From: Caldilineaceae bacterium
GTDB lineage: Bacteria > Chloroflexota > Anaerolineae > Caldilineales > Caldilineaceae
Direction: 5' to 3'
DNA: 64,000 nt
Assembly: GCA_958295845.1 (NCBI GenBank)
Contig: OY282376.1
Location: 1,067,022-1,131,021 of the forward strand
Made by a program: the position numbers and the translations under genes. Below the pieces are notes generated by a model that worked only from the letters and a program-made list of their open reading frames with translations, searched no databases and had not been told where the DNA came from. The first letter of the stretch is position 1, and each line of letters opens with the position of its first letter. Shown in pieces: positions 25,448 to 35,035 of this stretch.

Positions 25448-26968
25448 ATGGAAAGCAAAGTAAGCCGACGTCAATTTCTCCGGTTGGCAGGTGGCGCCGC
25501 CGGCGCCGTAGCCCTGGCTGCCTGTGCCGCACCCGTCGCGCCCTCCGGCAGCGGCGAAGAAGCCATGTCCCAGGAGAAGATCGTAATCCGCTACGCCGGA
25601 CTCGACGGCATGGGCGCCCGCGTCGAAGCATTTATGCTGCCGTGGGTCGAAGATAATGGCTACGAGCTCGAGCGTGGTGCCTTCGGGCAGCAGGAGCTGA
25701 CCGACAAGATCATGCAGTCCGTCGCCACCGACACCTACCTGGCCGATATCTTCCAGTTCCCCAGCAACGCACGCGCCGATGTCATTGGCGCCGGCGCTCT
25801 GCAGGAAATCCCGACCGAGGTCCTGGAGGCCATCGATTTTGACGACGTCCTTCCCGGTATCGTCAATACGCTCTCATGGGAAGGCAAGATCTACGCTCTA
25901 CCCTACGACGGCGACATCCACTACTACTCCTTCCGCAAAGACCTGTTTGCCAACGAGGACATAAACAGCCGCTTTAAGGACGCCTACGGCTACGATCTTT
26001 CGCCCGATACAGGCGCAGTGACCTGGGATCAGTGGCGAAACATCTGTGAATTCTTCACCGGCTGGGACTGGAACGAAAACGGCGACGACGACGACTTCGG
26101 CGCTGCCTGCATGACCAAGCGCGGCGATACCCTCTGGTGGGGCTTTAACTCCCGCGCAACCGCCTACGCCAAGCATCCCGACGACGATTCCTACTTCATC
26201 GATCTTGATACCGGCGAAGCCCGTCTTAACAATCCCGGCTTCGTCCGCGCACTGACCGAATGGGTCGAAGAGATGCAGAACTGGGCGCCCCCCGGCGGCA
26301 CCAACTTCACTTACGGCGATTCGCTCAACGCCATGAACGGTGGACGCGTCGCCCAGACCTACAACTGGGACGCCGTCACCAGCGCCACCTCACCCGAGAC
26401 CTCAGTCATCCAGGGCCTGCAGGGCTACAACATCCTGCCCGGCTCACACGAGGTCTTCAACTCCAAGTCAGGCGAGTGGGACTACTTCGACATTCCCAGC
26501 CATGCGCCCTTCCACGCCTTCGGCGGATGGGTCATCGCCGTATCCGCGCAGGTGGACGAGCTGGCCTACGACGCCGTCTGGGGCTTCGTCACCCATCTAA
26601 CCAAGCCGGAAAGCGGCTTGGCGTTCGTCACTGACCTCACCGGCGCCAGCCCCTACCGCTTCAGCCAGATGGATGCGGTCGAAGAATTCGCGACCGGCCC
26701 GCTGCAGCTGGGCGAAGAGGTGGCGATGGACTACCTGAACGCCGCCCGCGAAACCCTCGATCATCCCAATGCCGTCACCGACCAGGCCTTCGGCGGCTGG
26801 GTACAGTATCGCGACGCGCTTGAACTTGGCGTCTCAAAAGCGCTGGCCAATGAGCTGCCGCCCCAGGATGCACTGGACGAAGTCGCGGCCGCTTTCAACG
26901 AGATTAGCGAACGTATGGGTGGCCTCCAGCATCAGGCCGAACTGTACGCCCGCACCTTGGGCAAGTAG
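25448..26968 (+). CDS. ABC sugar transporter substrate-binding lipoprotein
   Basis: 506 aa from the ATG at 25448, chosen because CAAGGAGACAAGAAG precedes it and because it exposes a Tat motif (SRRQFLRLAGG) and a lipobox (LAAC). The mature part has the family-1 solute-binding layout, with aromatic residues likely to stack on sugar (TLWWGFNSRA, YNWDAVTS, HAFGGWVIAV). It captures a carbohydrate for the two permeases that follow. A C-terminal helical segment completes a normal-length protein. Confidence 0.9.
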   Translation: MESKVSRRQFLRLAGGAAGAVALAACAAPVAPSGSGEEAMSQEKIVIRYAGLDGMGARVEAFMLPWVEDNGYELERGAFGQQELTDKIMQSVATDTYLADIFQFPSNARADVIGAGALQEIPTEVLEAIDFDDVLPGIVNTLSWEGKIYALPYDGDIHYYSFRKDLFANEDINSRFKDAYGYDLSPDTGAVTWDQWRNICEFFTGWDWNENGDDDDFGAACMTKRGDTLWWGFNSRATAYAKHPDDDSYFIDLDTGEARLNNPGFVRALTEWVEEMQNWAPPGGTNFTYGDSLNAMNGGRVAQTYNWDAVTSATSPETSVIQGLQGYNILPGSHEVFNSKSGEWDYFDIPSHAPFHAFGGWVIAVSAQVDELAYDAVWGFVTHLTKPESGLAFVTDLTGASPYRFSQMDAVEEFATGPLQLGEEVAMDYLNAARETLDHPNAVTDQAFGGWVQYRDALELGVSKALANELPPQDALDEVAAAFNEISERMGGLQHQAELYARTLGK

Positions 26969-27105
26969 CAGCAAATAGCAAGGTCCGTGGCCAGTGACCG
27001 GAGGCGAAGAGCCAGAACCGGTCGCTGGCCTCTGGCCGCGTACCACTTCTCTTCTCCATTCTCGGCATAGCAGTCGGGCCGGCGGGTGGAGCACTTGGCG
27101 GACCC

Positions 27106-28032
27106 ATGGCAACTGAACCCCGAATCTTCTCCACGAAGCGCTCTCGGTTCGAAATCCGGGACAACCTCTGGAAGTGGATCTTCCTGCTGCCAGCCGTCGC
27201 CATCATCCTCATACTGCTGGCGATCCCCGTTCTGTGGACCCTCTACGCCGCCTTCACAGACCTGCACCTTTACCGAATCGGCGACTTCGAGACACAATTC
27301 GTCGGCCTGGCCAATTTCGAGAAGCTGCTGAGCAACCGCTCCTTCTGGCGCACTGTGCGCAATACCGTCGTCTTCATGCTTGGGGTAGTGCCCGCACAAC
27401 TTATCATCGGCCTGACGGTCGCGCTGGCGCTGAACAACATTACGCGCGGCCAGAAACTGTTTCGCACCTGGTTCCTGATGCCTCTGATGGTCAGCCCGGT
27501 CGTCGTATCCTTCATCGTTGGCCGCATGTTGTTCCAGGAGGACATCGGCCCCATCAATGACATCCTGCGCAATATGGGCTTTGAGGGCGTTCCCTGGTTG
27601 ACCAGTCCCACCTGGGCGATGGTCGCGCTGATGGCCATTGACGTCTGGCAGTGGAGCTCCTTCATGATCCTGATGCTGTTGGCCGCGCTGAAAGGGGTGC
27701 CGCCCGACCTGCACGAGGCCGCCCGCGTAGATGGCGCCAATCAGTTGCAGGGGTTCTGGCGCATCACCGTCCCCCTCATTATGCCGATTACGATGACGGC
27801 GCTCCTGATTCGTATAATCGATGCATTCAAAGTCGTCGAGATTATCATGGTGCTGACTGGCGGCGGGCCGGGGCAGGCCACCGAATCGGTGACGCTTGCC
27901 ATCTATCGCACCGGTGTCAAAGGCGGAGATCTGGCCTTTGGCAGCAGCCAGGCCTACTTCCTGCTGTTGGTGCTGATGATCTTCGGCGGGGCTTACCTGG
28001 TTATGACAAGAAGAGCGATGGGGAAGGACTGA
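27106..28032 (+). CDS. ABC sugar transporter permease, MalF type
   Basis: 308 aa with six predicted membrane helices and the EAA loop EAARVDGANQLQGFWRITVP near residues 205-224, which docks on the ATPase. It follows the receptor by 137 bases and overlaps the next permease by one base (TGATG), indicating translational coupling. Confidence 0.92.
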   Translation: MATEPRIFSTKRSRFEIRDNLWKWIFLLPAVAIILILLAIPVLWTLYAAFTDLHLYRIGDFETQFVGLANFEKLLSNRSFWRTVRNTVVFMLGVVPAQLIIGLTVALALNNITRGQKLFRTWFLMPLMVSPVVVSFIVGRMLFQEDIGPINDILRNMGFEGVPWLTSPTWAMVALMAIDVWQWSSFMILMLLAALKGVPPDLHEAARVDGANQLQGFWRITVPLIMPITMTALLIRIIDAFKVVEIIMVLTGGGPGQATESVTLAIYRTGVKGGDLAFGSSQAYFLLLVLMIFGGAYLVMTRRAMGKD

Positions 28033-28886
28033 TGGGACTTAGTGCACAGAAACGGGTTCGCACGATCGTATCCTACTTCATTCTGCTATTTTGGGCGTTC
28101 ATCCTCCTTTTCCCCATGTATTGGGTGGTAATCACCTCTTTCAAGAACGCCATTGACATGTCGATTAAGGCGACCTACCTGCCTTTTATCGACTTTCAAC
28201 CCGGGGTACACGCCTGGCGCTACCTCTTCGTAGACCGGCTCACCTGGTTCCTCGATCCATTTATGAACAGCGTGCTCATCGCATTCATCTCATCGACGAT
28301 CGCCCTGTTAATCGGCTCATGCGCCGGCTATGCCCTGGCCCGTTTCGATTACGGCGGCCGCAACAATTCCATCGTTCTGGGCTTCATGTCCCAGCGCATG
28401 TTCCCCGGCGCGCTCTTCATTCTCGCCTTCCTGGTAATGTTTCGCGAGTTGGGCCTGCTTGACACTCGTCTGTCACTAATCATCGTTTACAGCAGCGGTG
28501 CGATTCCCTTCATCGTCTGGGTTATGCGCGATTTCTTCGAAGGGTTGCCGATCGAAATCGAGGAAAGCGCCATGATCGACGGGGCCAACCGCCTCGGCGT
28601 CCTCTTTCGAATCGCCATGCCACTGGCCGCGCCCGGCCTGGTGGCCGTTTTCGTCCTCTCCCTGATCGGCGCCTGGAACGAATACCTGGTCGCCCTCACG
28701 CTGACCTTCCGTGAAGCGATCACCATCCCGCTCTTCATGACCATGCAGGTCAGCCAGACCGGCTACACCGAATGGTGGAACATGAGCGCCATTTCGCTCG
28801 TAAGCGTCATCCCCGTCGTCGCAGCCGGCATGGCCCTGGAGAAATACATCACCGGCGGCCTGACCTTTGGCGCGCTAAAAGGCTGA
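28032..28886 (+). CDS. ABC sugar transporter permease, MalG type
   Basis: 284 aa from the ATG that shares the A of the preceding TGA; the frame is open further upstream but overlaps the first permease. Six helices and the EAA-type loop EESAMIDGANRLGVLFRIAM place it with MalG-like subunits. No ATP-binding subunit is encoded nearby, so the system presumably uses a shared MsmK/UgpC-type ATPase from elsewhere. The gene ends 26 bases before the stop of the convergent DUF4349 gene. Confidence 0.92.
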   Translation: MGLSAQKRVRTIVSYFILLFWAFILLFPMYWVVITSFKNAIDMSIKATYLPFIDFQPGVHAWRYLFVDRLTWFLDPFMNSVLIAFISSTIALLIGSCAGYALARFDYGGRNNSIVLGFMSQRMFPGALFILAFLVMFRELGLLDTRLSLIIVYSSGAIPFIVWVMRDFFEGLPIEIEESAMIDGANRLGVLFRIAMPLAAPGLVAVFVLSLIGAWNEYLVALTLTFREAITIPLFMTMQVSQTGYTEWWNMSAISLVSVIPVVAAGMALEKYITGGLTFGALKG

Positions 28887-28912
28887 CGCTGCCTCGCCTC
28901 CGTCCGGCCAGT

Positions 28913-29815
28913 TTACGTCGATTCCTCGCCTTTCCGCCGTCGACCCACCCACAGACGTACCAGCCAGATCAGCACAGCAAGCGGAATCAGAAAGACCAAC
29001 ACCAACGGCGTCAAGTAGAGAATGGCCCAGATCAGTGCCGTCAGCAACCCTTGTAGCGTAGCCACCAGCGCCCGCAAAGCACTTCTTACCGGCCCGCTTG
29101 CGCTCCAAGGCTCCTCCACGATGGGCCGGAATACGCTGTCCGGAATTAACTCAACCCAAATCGTCGAAAGATCAATCTGATTGTCCAGCAGGTTCTTGCG
29201 TCCCTGCAGCATCTCTATCTCTTCCCGGATCTGCGTCAAATTGCGGTGGACCGCCAGAATGTCCTCTACCTTGGCATTGGGCCTCTCACGTACCTCCGTC
29301 AACAGTGCCAGCAACTCCGTCTCTGTCGCTCGCAGGTTTCGCAGCCGCGCATCGAGATCACTGTACTGGTCCGTGACATCCTGTCTGTTTATATTCAGGT
29401 AGTTTACATCCGTGGCCAGCGCCCGCAGCAGGTCCAGCGCCTCTTCCAAGCTTGTAGCAGGCACACGCAGCGTCACCGAGCCGTGCAGTACTTCCGACTC
29501 GTCGTACCTCCCCTTGGACAGATCCATGTCGGCCACGTACCCGCCCAGATCCGAAACGACCTGCTCGACACCCGAGAGCGCCGCCGCCGTGTCCGCCACG
29601 ACCAGAGAGATATTGGCATTGGCGATGACCTGCCTTGGCTCCGCCGCGCCATCAGCCGCCTGCTGCTCTGCATAGGCCTCTTCGTCAGCCATCGCCGGTG
29701 CACTCGCTCCGACCGATTCGGAAAAGGCCATATCTGAAACACCGGCGCCGCACGCCGCGCACGTAATCCCCAGGAGAACCAGAATTATCGGAAGAGCTAC
29801 TCGAATACGTCCCAC
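28913..29815 (-). CDS. DUF4349 lipoprotein
   Basis: 300 aa. The N-terminus is a lipoprotein signal with a Cys in ITCAACGAG. The DUF4349 core follows: ANISLVVADTAAAL, GGYVADMDLS, GSVTLRVPATSLEEAL and LNINRQDVTDQYSDLDARL, then a coiled coil (about 165-215) with a leucine heptad pattern. The C-terminus has a hydrophobic membrane segment followed by basic residues. The role is unknown; family members are surface-anchored and may be sensors or adhesins. Confidence 0.88.
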   Translation of the reverse strand: MGRIRVALPIILVLLGITCAACGAGVSDMAFSESVGASAPAMADEEAYAEQQAADGAAEPRQVIANANISLVVADTAAALSGVEQVVSDLGGYVADMDLSKGRYDESEVLHGSVTLRVPATSLEEALDLLRALATDVNYLNINRQDVTDQYSDLDARLRNLRATETELLALLTEVRERPNAKVEDILAVHRNLTQIREEIEMLQGRKNLLDNQIDLSTIWVELIPDSVFRPIVEEPWSASGPVRSALRALVATLQGLLTALIWAILYLTPLVLVFLIPLAVLIWLVRLWVGRRRKGEEST

Positions 29816-29925
29816 TGTTCACACTCCTGCCATCTCAAAACTGCGCAATGAGCCTTGAACATTGGACGAAATGTCCGGTCGAAAAGTTCCCTGTCCGACC
29901 GTCTTGGCGCTCTGTCGGCCGTCAT

Positions 29926-30804
29926 TCAACCGCCAAACTTGTCGGAGGCGACCCCTCGCACCCCCGGATCCGCCACGAACAGACCGCCCGCATGCGGCTG
30001 TTCTGCCTTTTCCGCGTCGCTCAATCGGAAAGAGGCGCTCGTAATGTACAACTGGTCCAGATTGGGTCCGCCGAATGCGCACGCCGTGATACTGGCTGTC
30101 GGTAATTCGACCTCAGCCAAAACCGTGGCAGTGTCCGGATTCCAGCGCCGCACACGGCTGGCCCCGTAATGCGCCACCCACAACATTCCTTCCTCGTCGA
30201 TCGTGAAGCCGTCGGCAAATCCCATCTCTTCAGGTATCCTGATCGGGACCCGTTCGTTGCTAATACCGCCCGTCCCTACATCATAGTCGTAGGCGCGAAT
30301 GGCAAAGTCAAGCGAATCGGTATAGTACATCGTCTTCGCGTCCAAACTCCAGATGATGCCGTTTGAAATGCCAATATCCTCAATCATCTTGTGAACGCTG
30401 TGGTCGGTGTCCATCCGATATACGCTACCCTGGTCCGACTGGTCTTCATAGGCCATCGTCCCGGCCCAGAAGCGGCCGGCGGGGTCGCACTTGCCGTCAT
30501 TGAAGCGGTTATCTGGCAGATGGGACTCCGGATCGACGAGCATCTCCACTGCCCCACTGGCCGGATCAAAGGCGGCGAAACCGTCCTTCAGCGCCAGCAT
30601 CAGGCCGCCCGACGCCCGTTGCACCACCGTTCCCACGTGCTGTCCTGTGTCCCACTCCCGGTTTGACCCCGTCGCCGGGTCATAGGCGTACAGTTTGCTG
30701 GACATGATATCCACCCACCACAGAACATTGGCATCAGAGTCCCAAATGGGGCCTTCGCCGACGAGCGCATGGGCGTCGATGAGAAGATCAACACTTATGG
30801 TCAT
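29926..30804 (-). CDS. SMP-30/gluconolactonase family protein
   Basis: 292 aa six-bladed propeller of the regucalcin type. Metal-binding landmarks are the N-terminal EGPIWD (Glu about 18), RFNDGKCDPAGRFWAGTM near residues 103-120, and VAHYGASRVRRWNP. Such enzymes open sugar lactones to aldonic acids with a divalent metal. The downstream sugar-acid oxidoreductases suit that role. GCAGGAGGAATTGT precedes the ATG. It is transcribed 120 bases after the Gfo/Idh gene on the same strand. Confidence 0.9.
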   Translation of the reverse strand: MTISVDLLIDAHALVGEGPIWDSDANVLWWVDIMSSKLYAYDPATGSNREWDTGQHVGTVVQRASGGLMLALKDGFAAFDPASGAVEMLVDPESHLPDNRFNDGKCDPAGRFWAGTMAYEDQSDQGSVYRMDTDHSVHKMIEDIGISNGIIWSLDAKTMYYTDSLDFAIRAYDYDVGTGGISNERVPIRIPEEMGFADGFTIDEEGMLWVAHYGASRVRRWNPDTATVLAEVELPTASITACAFGGPNLDQLYITSASFRLSDAEKAEQPHAGGLFVADPGVRGVASDKFGG

Positions 30805-30924
30805 ACAATTCCTCCTGCGGTAACTTCGCGATTTCTACAATCTGACCTTTGCTATAAGGAATTCTGATAGCTTCACTGTTTCTGGTCCCGGGGCGATTCA
30901 TGAAGGCTAGGACGTCTTCTTGAC

Positions 30925-32142
30925 TCAGTTTTCTGCATAGGCGGCAAAGCCCTCGTTCACCTCAGCGACCCGAACCGGCCTGCCCTCCTCGGCAGAGAGG
31001 ATGGTGGCCAAAGTAGTGCGCACTGCCCGCACACCGTCTTCGCCGCCGTAGCGGGGCGTTCGATCATCGAGAATCGCATCGATCAGGTGATGAACCTGAC
31101 TGACATGCCCCTGTCCATAGTAGCTGATATCAGAATTCCAGACGCGGTCGGCTTCCTCATCGAACCGGAAGCAGACCGTTTCGCGCCCTTCCCTGTGCAG
31201 AATCAGATGCTGCTGTCTCCCCTCCCACAGCAAATTGTGACCGCCCTCCCCCAGTACCTCAATCATGCCAGTCTCGCCAACAACAGTCGTGCTCAAGCCA
31301 TGCATGTTGTCGTACATGCCGTTAAGCGGGTCCGCTCGCATCCACACGCCCTGCCTCTCCGCGTCCGCGTAGCGCCATGTGATGATCGGTATGTCCAACT
31401 CTTCCGTTTTGTAAGGGTCGTGGGACGCGCCTGCGCGGCGCCCTATGCCGCTTCCAGCCGCAACCACGGCATAGACCTCATCGATCGACGCGTCCTCCAT
31501 AAAATACTCGGCGGTGGCAAAGAAATGCACCGCGTGATCGAACAGCCATGGATAGCGCCCTCCCCCGGACTGCGCTCCGTCCAGCCGCCACGCGCGCGCC
31601 GCTGCGCCGAGATGCAGCTCGTGATCCGCCCGGCGGCGCCAGGCGCCGTGCCGCTGGCGAATCTGCAGGGGTCGACCGATTGCGCCGTCTTCGATGAGCG
31701 CCCGCGCCTTCATGTGCGAAGTGAGAAAGACATACGTCTCGCCAACGAGCAGCTTGACGCCAGCACTCTTAACCGCCCGCACCGCTTCCATTCCCTCAGC
31801 GACGCTGCGGCAGAACGGTTTCTCACAGTGGACATGCTTGCCCGCCTGCGCCGCCTGACTCGTCATCTTCGCGTGCAAAAAAGTTGGTGTAGCGATGTCG
31901 ATGACCTGAACGTCGCCGTCGGCCAGCAGATCTGAGAAAGACGCATAGACGCGTTCGACGCCGTACCGCTCGGCAAAATCAGCGGCCCGCTGCCCGTCCG
32001 TGTCACAGACAGCCAGTACCATTGCCGCTGGATGGCTCTGGTATCCCCGGATGTGGGCAGTCGCCGCCAGCCCCAACCCCACGATGCCAACGTAGATTCT
32101 GTCACCCACAAGCAGTACCCTTCGGAGAGAAATCCGCTTCAA
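30925..32142 (-). CDS. Gfo/Idh/MocA-family oxidoreductase
   Basis: 405 aa as read from the first ATG. The Rossmann motif GIVGLGLAATAHI is near residue 19, followed by the family's CEKPF Lys-Pro near 107. The first 11 residues are atypical, and a GTG at 32109 (preceded by CGAAGGG) would start directly before the Rossmann fold. Family members oxidise or reduce sugars, inositols and amino sugars with NAD(P). It overlaps no neighbour but is co-directional with the SMP-30 gene. Confidence 0.88.
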   Translation of the reverse strand: MKRISLRRVLLVGDRIYVGIVGLGLAATAHIRGYQSHPAAMVLAVCDTDGQRAADFAERYGVERVYASFSDLLADGDVQVIDIATPTFLHAKMTSQAAQAGKHVHCEKPFCRSVAEGMEAVRAVKSAGVKLLVGETYVFLTSHMKARALIEDGAIGRPLQIRQRHGAWRRRADHELHLGAAARAWRLDGAQSGGGRYPWLFDHAVHFFATAEYFMEDASIDEVYAVVAAGSGIGRRAGASHDPYKTEELDIPIITWRYADAERQGVWMRADPLNGMYDNMHGLSTTVVGETGMIEVLGEGGHNLLWEGRQQHLILHREGRETVCFRFDEEADRVWNSDISYYGQGHVSQVHHLIDAILDDRTPRYGGEDGVRAVRTTLATILSAEEGRPVRVAEVNEGFAAYAEN

Positions 32143-32175
32143 GCTGACAGGAATGCAGAATGGAAATGACTTAAT

Positions 32176-33120
32176 TCAGTCATTGAATCGCGGCAAGACC
32201 TCTTGGATGAACAGCTCCGTTCCCGCCGTTTCCGGAAAATCGGCAATTCGGATCTGGAACAGGGTGACGCCCGCATCGATAAACGCCTGCAGCTTCGCCG
32301 CCACCTGGTCCGGCGTGCCTGCAAGGGCGCCTCGGCCCCCCAGCGCGTAAGGTGAAGCCTCCCCCTGTTGACGGGCTATGTCCTCCGAATGGTGGACCGC
32401 GATCGGAGGCAGGGCGCTCGTCTTACGAATCTCGTCAAAATCTCGGCCCACAGCCTCGCAATGTTCTCGCAACACACGCAACTTGTGTGCATAGGTCTCA
32501 GGGGTTCCGCCCGGCATATTCCACCAGTCGGCATGCTTGGCCACCACCCGCAGCGTCAATTGCTCGCCGCCGCCGCCGACCATCACCGGTGGCAGCGGAT
32601 GCGGCTGAGGATGGCAGTATGCGTTCTCGATGCGATAGTAGCGGCCCTCGTAGCTGGCGGGTGACTCTGTCCACATTAGTCTTACGATCTCAATCGTCTC
32701 TTCCAGCTGGCGAATCCGCGCAGCCGGTCGCGGAAACCCCCAGTTGTAGGCCTCGTACTCCTCCTGCAACCAACCGGCCCCGATTCCAAAGATATAGCGG
32801 CCGCCCGTCAGCCACTGGAGCGACGCGGCCATCTTTGCCGTCAGTGCCGGGTTGCGATAGGACTGGCACAGGACGAGACTGCCCCAATCGTAGCTTGGAT
32901 AGCGGGCAGCGAGATAAGCTATTGTCGTCACCACCTCGGTGGCCGGTGTCTCTCTCTCAACAAACATTCCCCACGGATGCACGTGATCGTCTACCCAGAC
33001 CGAAGTCAAATGGCCGTCCATCAACTGCAGATGCGTATGCATCTGTTCCAAAAAGGTGTTGGCATCGCTGCCGTCCGTTGGGAAGGATGGCGCGTGCCAG
33101 CCAAAGTCTACTGAGGGCAT
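32176..33120 (-). CDS. LLM-class flavin-dependent oxidoreductase
   Basis: 314 aa luciferase-like monooxygenase TIM barrel. Landmarks are VWVDDHVHPWG, YPSYDWGSLVLCQSYRNPA and GRYIFGIGAGWLQEEYEAYN, the standard FMN/F420 pocket of the bacterial luciferase superfamily. The substrate is unknown; cofactor F420 or FMN cannot be decided from the sequence. It ends 34 bases upstream of the Gfo/Idh gene on the same strand, so they may be cotranscribed. Confidence 0.88.
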   Translation of the reverse strand: MPSVDFGWHAPSFPTDGSDANTFLEQMHTHLQLMDGHLTSVWVDDHVHPWGMFVERETPATEVVTTIAYLAARYPSYDWGSLVLCQSYRNPALTAKMAASLQWLTGGRYIFGIGAGWLQEEYEAYNWGFPRPAARIRQLEETIEIVRLMWTESPASYEGRYYRIENAYCHPQPHPLPPVMVGGGGEQLTLRVVAKHADWWNMPGGTPETYAHKLRVLREHCEAVGRDFDEIRKTSALPPIAVHHSEDIARQQGEASPYALGGRGALAGTPDQVAAKLQAFIDAGVTLFQIRIADFPETAGTELFIQEVLPRFND

Positions 33121-33455
33121 GTCGATGGCTCCTTGATTCGAGAAGGCAACTGGCCAGCCGTCTGCCAGGGTTGAGGACGATCGGTCTGATGGAAATGAAC
33201 GCGCCGACGCAGTTCGCTGTCGTCTGCGCAGCAGTACAAGCGTCTTTGTGCCGCTGTTCCGGAAAGTATGGAGGAAACTGTGGATGCAAGTATAGCTGTC
33301 CCCGACACCCGTCGCAACTCCCCTGCCAAACCGGCCACCGTCCTATCCTACTACGCCAGGACCGCCGACCAACCCCTTTTTTCGAAATTTAGGGCGTGTT
33401 ATACTCCAGAAGTAGGGCCGTTCAGAGAGCTCCGCTCCTACCCGAAGAACACATT
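33121..33455. other. Divergent intergenic region
   Basis: About 335 bp between the LLM gene and the lipoprotein hydrolase. A TATACT at 33400-33405 on the plus strand could be the -10 of the hydrolase gene. No other feature was recognised. Confidence 0.5.
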
Positions 33456-34778
33456 GTGAATACCGCCAACCGTACTTTCTACCGCATTCGACTGACCGCT
33501 CTGCGGCTGACCTTACTCCTGCTGGGTGCCACTCTGCTCGCGGCCTGCGAACCTACCCCGACGATGAACGTGATCGGTTACATGGTCGAGCAGCGTCTGG
33601 GTGGCCCGGTCGAGCCTGATCCCTCCGGCGCAACGGGCAGCCTGTCGGGCCAAGTGCTCTACGCGGGCGAGCCGGTTGCCGGTGCCGCCGTTCTCGTCGC
33701 CACGCGTACGGGCACGCCCTACTCCTCCCGTACCGACAGGGCCGGGCACTATCGAATAGACAACATACCGCCAGGCCAGTACGTGCCCGCGTCCGTAGCC
33801 CCGAACTTTGCCGAGACCGCCCTCAGCGGCGCCTTCGATCTCCCCTATCCTGTCACCGTGCGCGCCGGCGAAACTACACAGGCGCCCGCGCTTACGCTTC
33901 GCCGCCATCGTCCGCGCCCTCTTCCAGCACCCTTGCCGGAGGCAGTCGACCTTTGGGCGGGGGAACCTGTTACAAAGACCGCTCCCTTCCCCTCCGGCGC
34001 TGAGGCCTGGGAGCGCGCATACGCCTACACACGCGAAGGAGTCCGTATAATCTCCCTGCGGCTCTATCGACCTTTTCCTGACTCCGGCGAGAAGCTGCCC
34101 CTGCTATTGGGTCTCTTCCCTGGCTGGGTCGACGACTGGGCCCCGGTAAACGTGGCCTTGGCTGACGCGGGTTACACTGTTCTGGCGTTGTCCCCGTCCG
34201 GCGCGTGGGGATTGGACGTGGCCGCGCATGCCGAGGACGCCCGTCTCGCGCTGGCACTTGCACGCGGTGGCCACTTGGGCGTGGACTTGGCCGACGCACC
34301 GGCAGTGGCCCTCGGGGGCAGCTTCAGCAGCGCCATCGTCAACCGGCTCTTGCGGGATGAGCGGGATCAGTTCGCCGCCTGGCTGACCCTGGGCGGCATC
34401 AGCAACGCCTTCACCGGCAGCGCCGACTTCTACGCCCGTCGCCTGACCTTGCCCGAACGTTTTCGCTACGTGATCCCTGCCCTGGGGCCCGCAAACATCT
34501 ATCCTCTGCCATTTTTGTACTACTCGCCGGTCTACACCGCCTCACATCTGCCGCCCACGATGATCATTCACACCGAAGTGGACCGCATCATCCCCATCAA
34601 CCAGGCATACGAACTGGAAGAGGCGCTGCGCGTCGCCGGCGTACACGCGGAAGTTTTGTACTACGAGGACGTGAGTCATTACCTTCAGATCGGCGAAGAT
34701 ATGACCGAGTCTGGGGAAGAGATGTTCTGGCGCGTGCTGGCGTTTCTGGAGGCCCAGACTGCGAAGAACGCGGATTGA
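33456..34778 (+). CDS. Lipoprotein with a Cna-B/carboxypeptidase-regulatory domain and alpha/beta hydrolase
   Basis: 440 aa from the GTG at 33456; the open frame extends 20 codons upstream, but those codons overlap a probable -10. A signal peptide ends in the lipobox LAAC. Residues 65-150 form a CarboxypepD_reg-like beta-sandwich (SGQVLYAGEPVAGAAVLVATR, then GHYRIDNIPPGQY). The rest is an alpha/beta hydrolase: the nucleophile elbow is GGSFS, with Asp in EVDRIIPINQAYEL and His in EDVSHYLQ. It probably is a surface-anchored esterase or dienelactone hydrolase-like enzyme. Confidence 0.82.
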   Translation: MNTANRTFYRIRLTALRLTLLLLGATLLAACEPTPTMNVIGYMVEQRLGGPVEPDPSGATGSLSGQVLYAGEPVAGAAVLVATRTGTPYSSRTDRAGHYRIDNIPPGQYVPASVAPNFAETALSGAFDLPYPVTVRAGETTQAPALTLRRHRPRPLPAPLPEAVDLWAGEPVTKTAPFPSGAEAWERAYAYTREGVRIISLRLYRPFPDSGEKLPLLLGLFPGWVDDWAPVNVALADAGYTVLALSPSGAWGLDVAAHAEDARLALALARGGHLGVDLADAPAVALGGSFSSAIVNRLLRDERDQFAAWLTLGGISNAFTGSADFYARRLTLPERFRYVIPALGPANIYPLPFLYYSPVYTASHLPPTMIIHTEVDRIIPINQAYELEEALRVAGVHAEVLYYEDVSHYLQIGEDMTESGEEMFWRVLAFLEAQTAKNAD

Positions 34779-35035
34779 ACTGCGAAGGACTTTCTCGACT
34801 CGCCGTTTTTCAGCGATGCGCAAATCTGCGGAATTCGCCGCGACTGTACTATAGTAGCTCTGTCTGACCGAGCACGGTTGATTGTCTCGCTTTAGGGGGC
34901 CTCCCCCTCGTTCCTGACGCATGACTGGGCAAGCTGATATGTCCGGCGCCAGAATATTCACCTCCGGCAACTGGCATCGACGAACTGCCCAAATATGAGT
35001 CATGGACCCGAGAATGGATTGAATTGGAGACTCAG

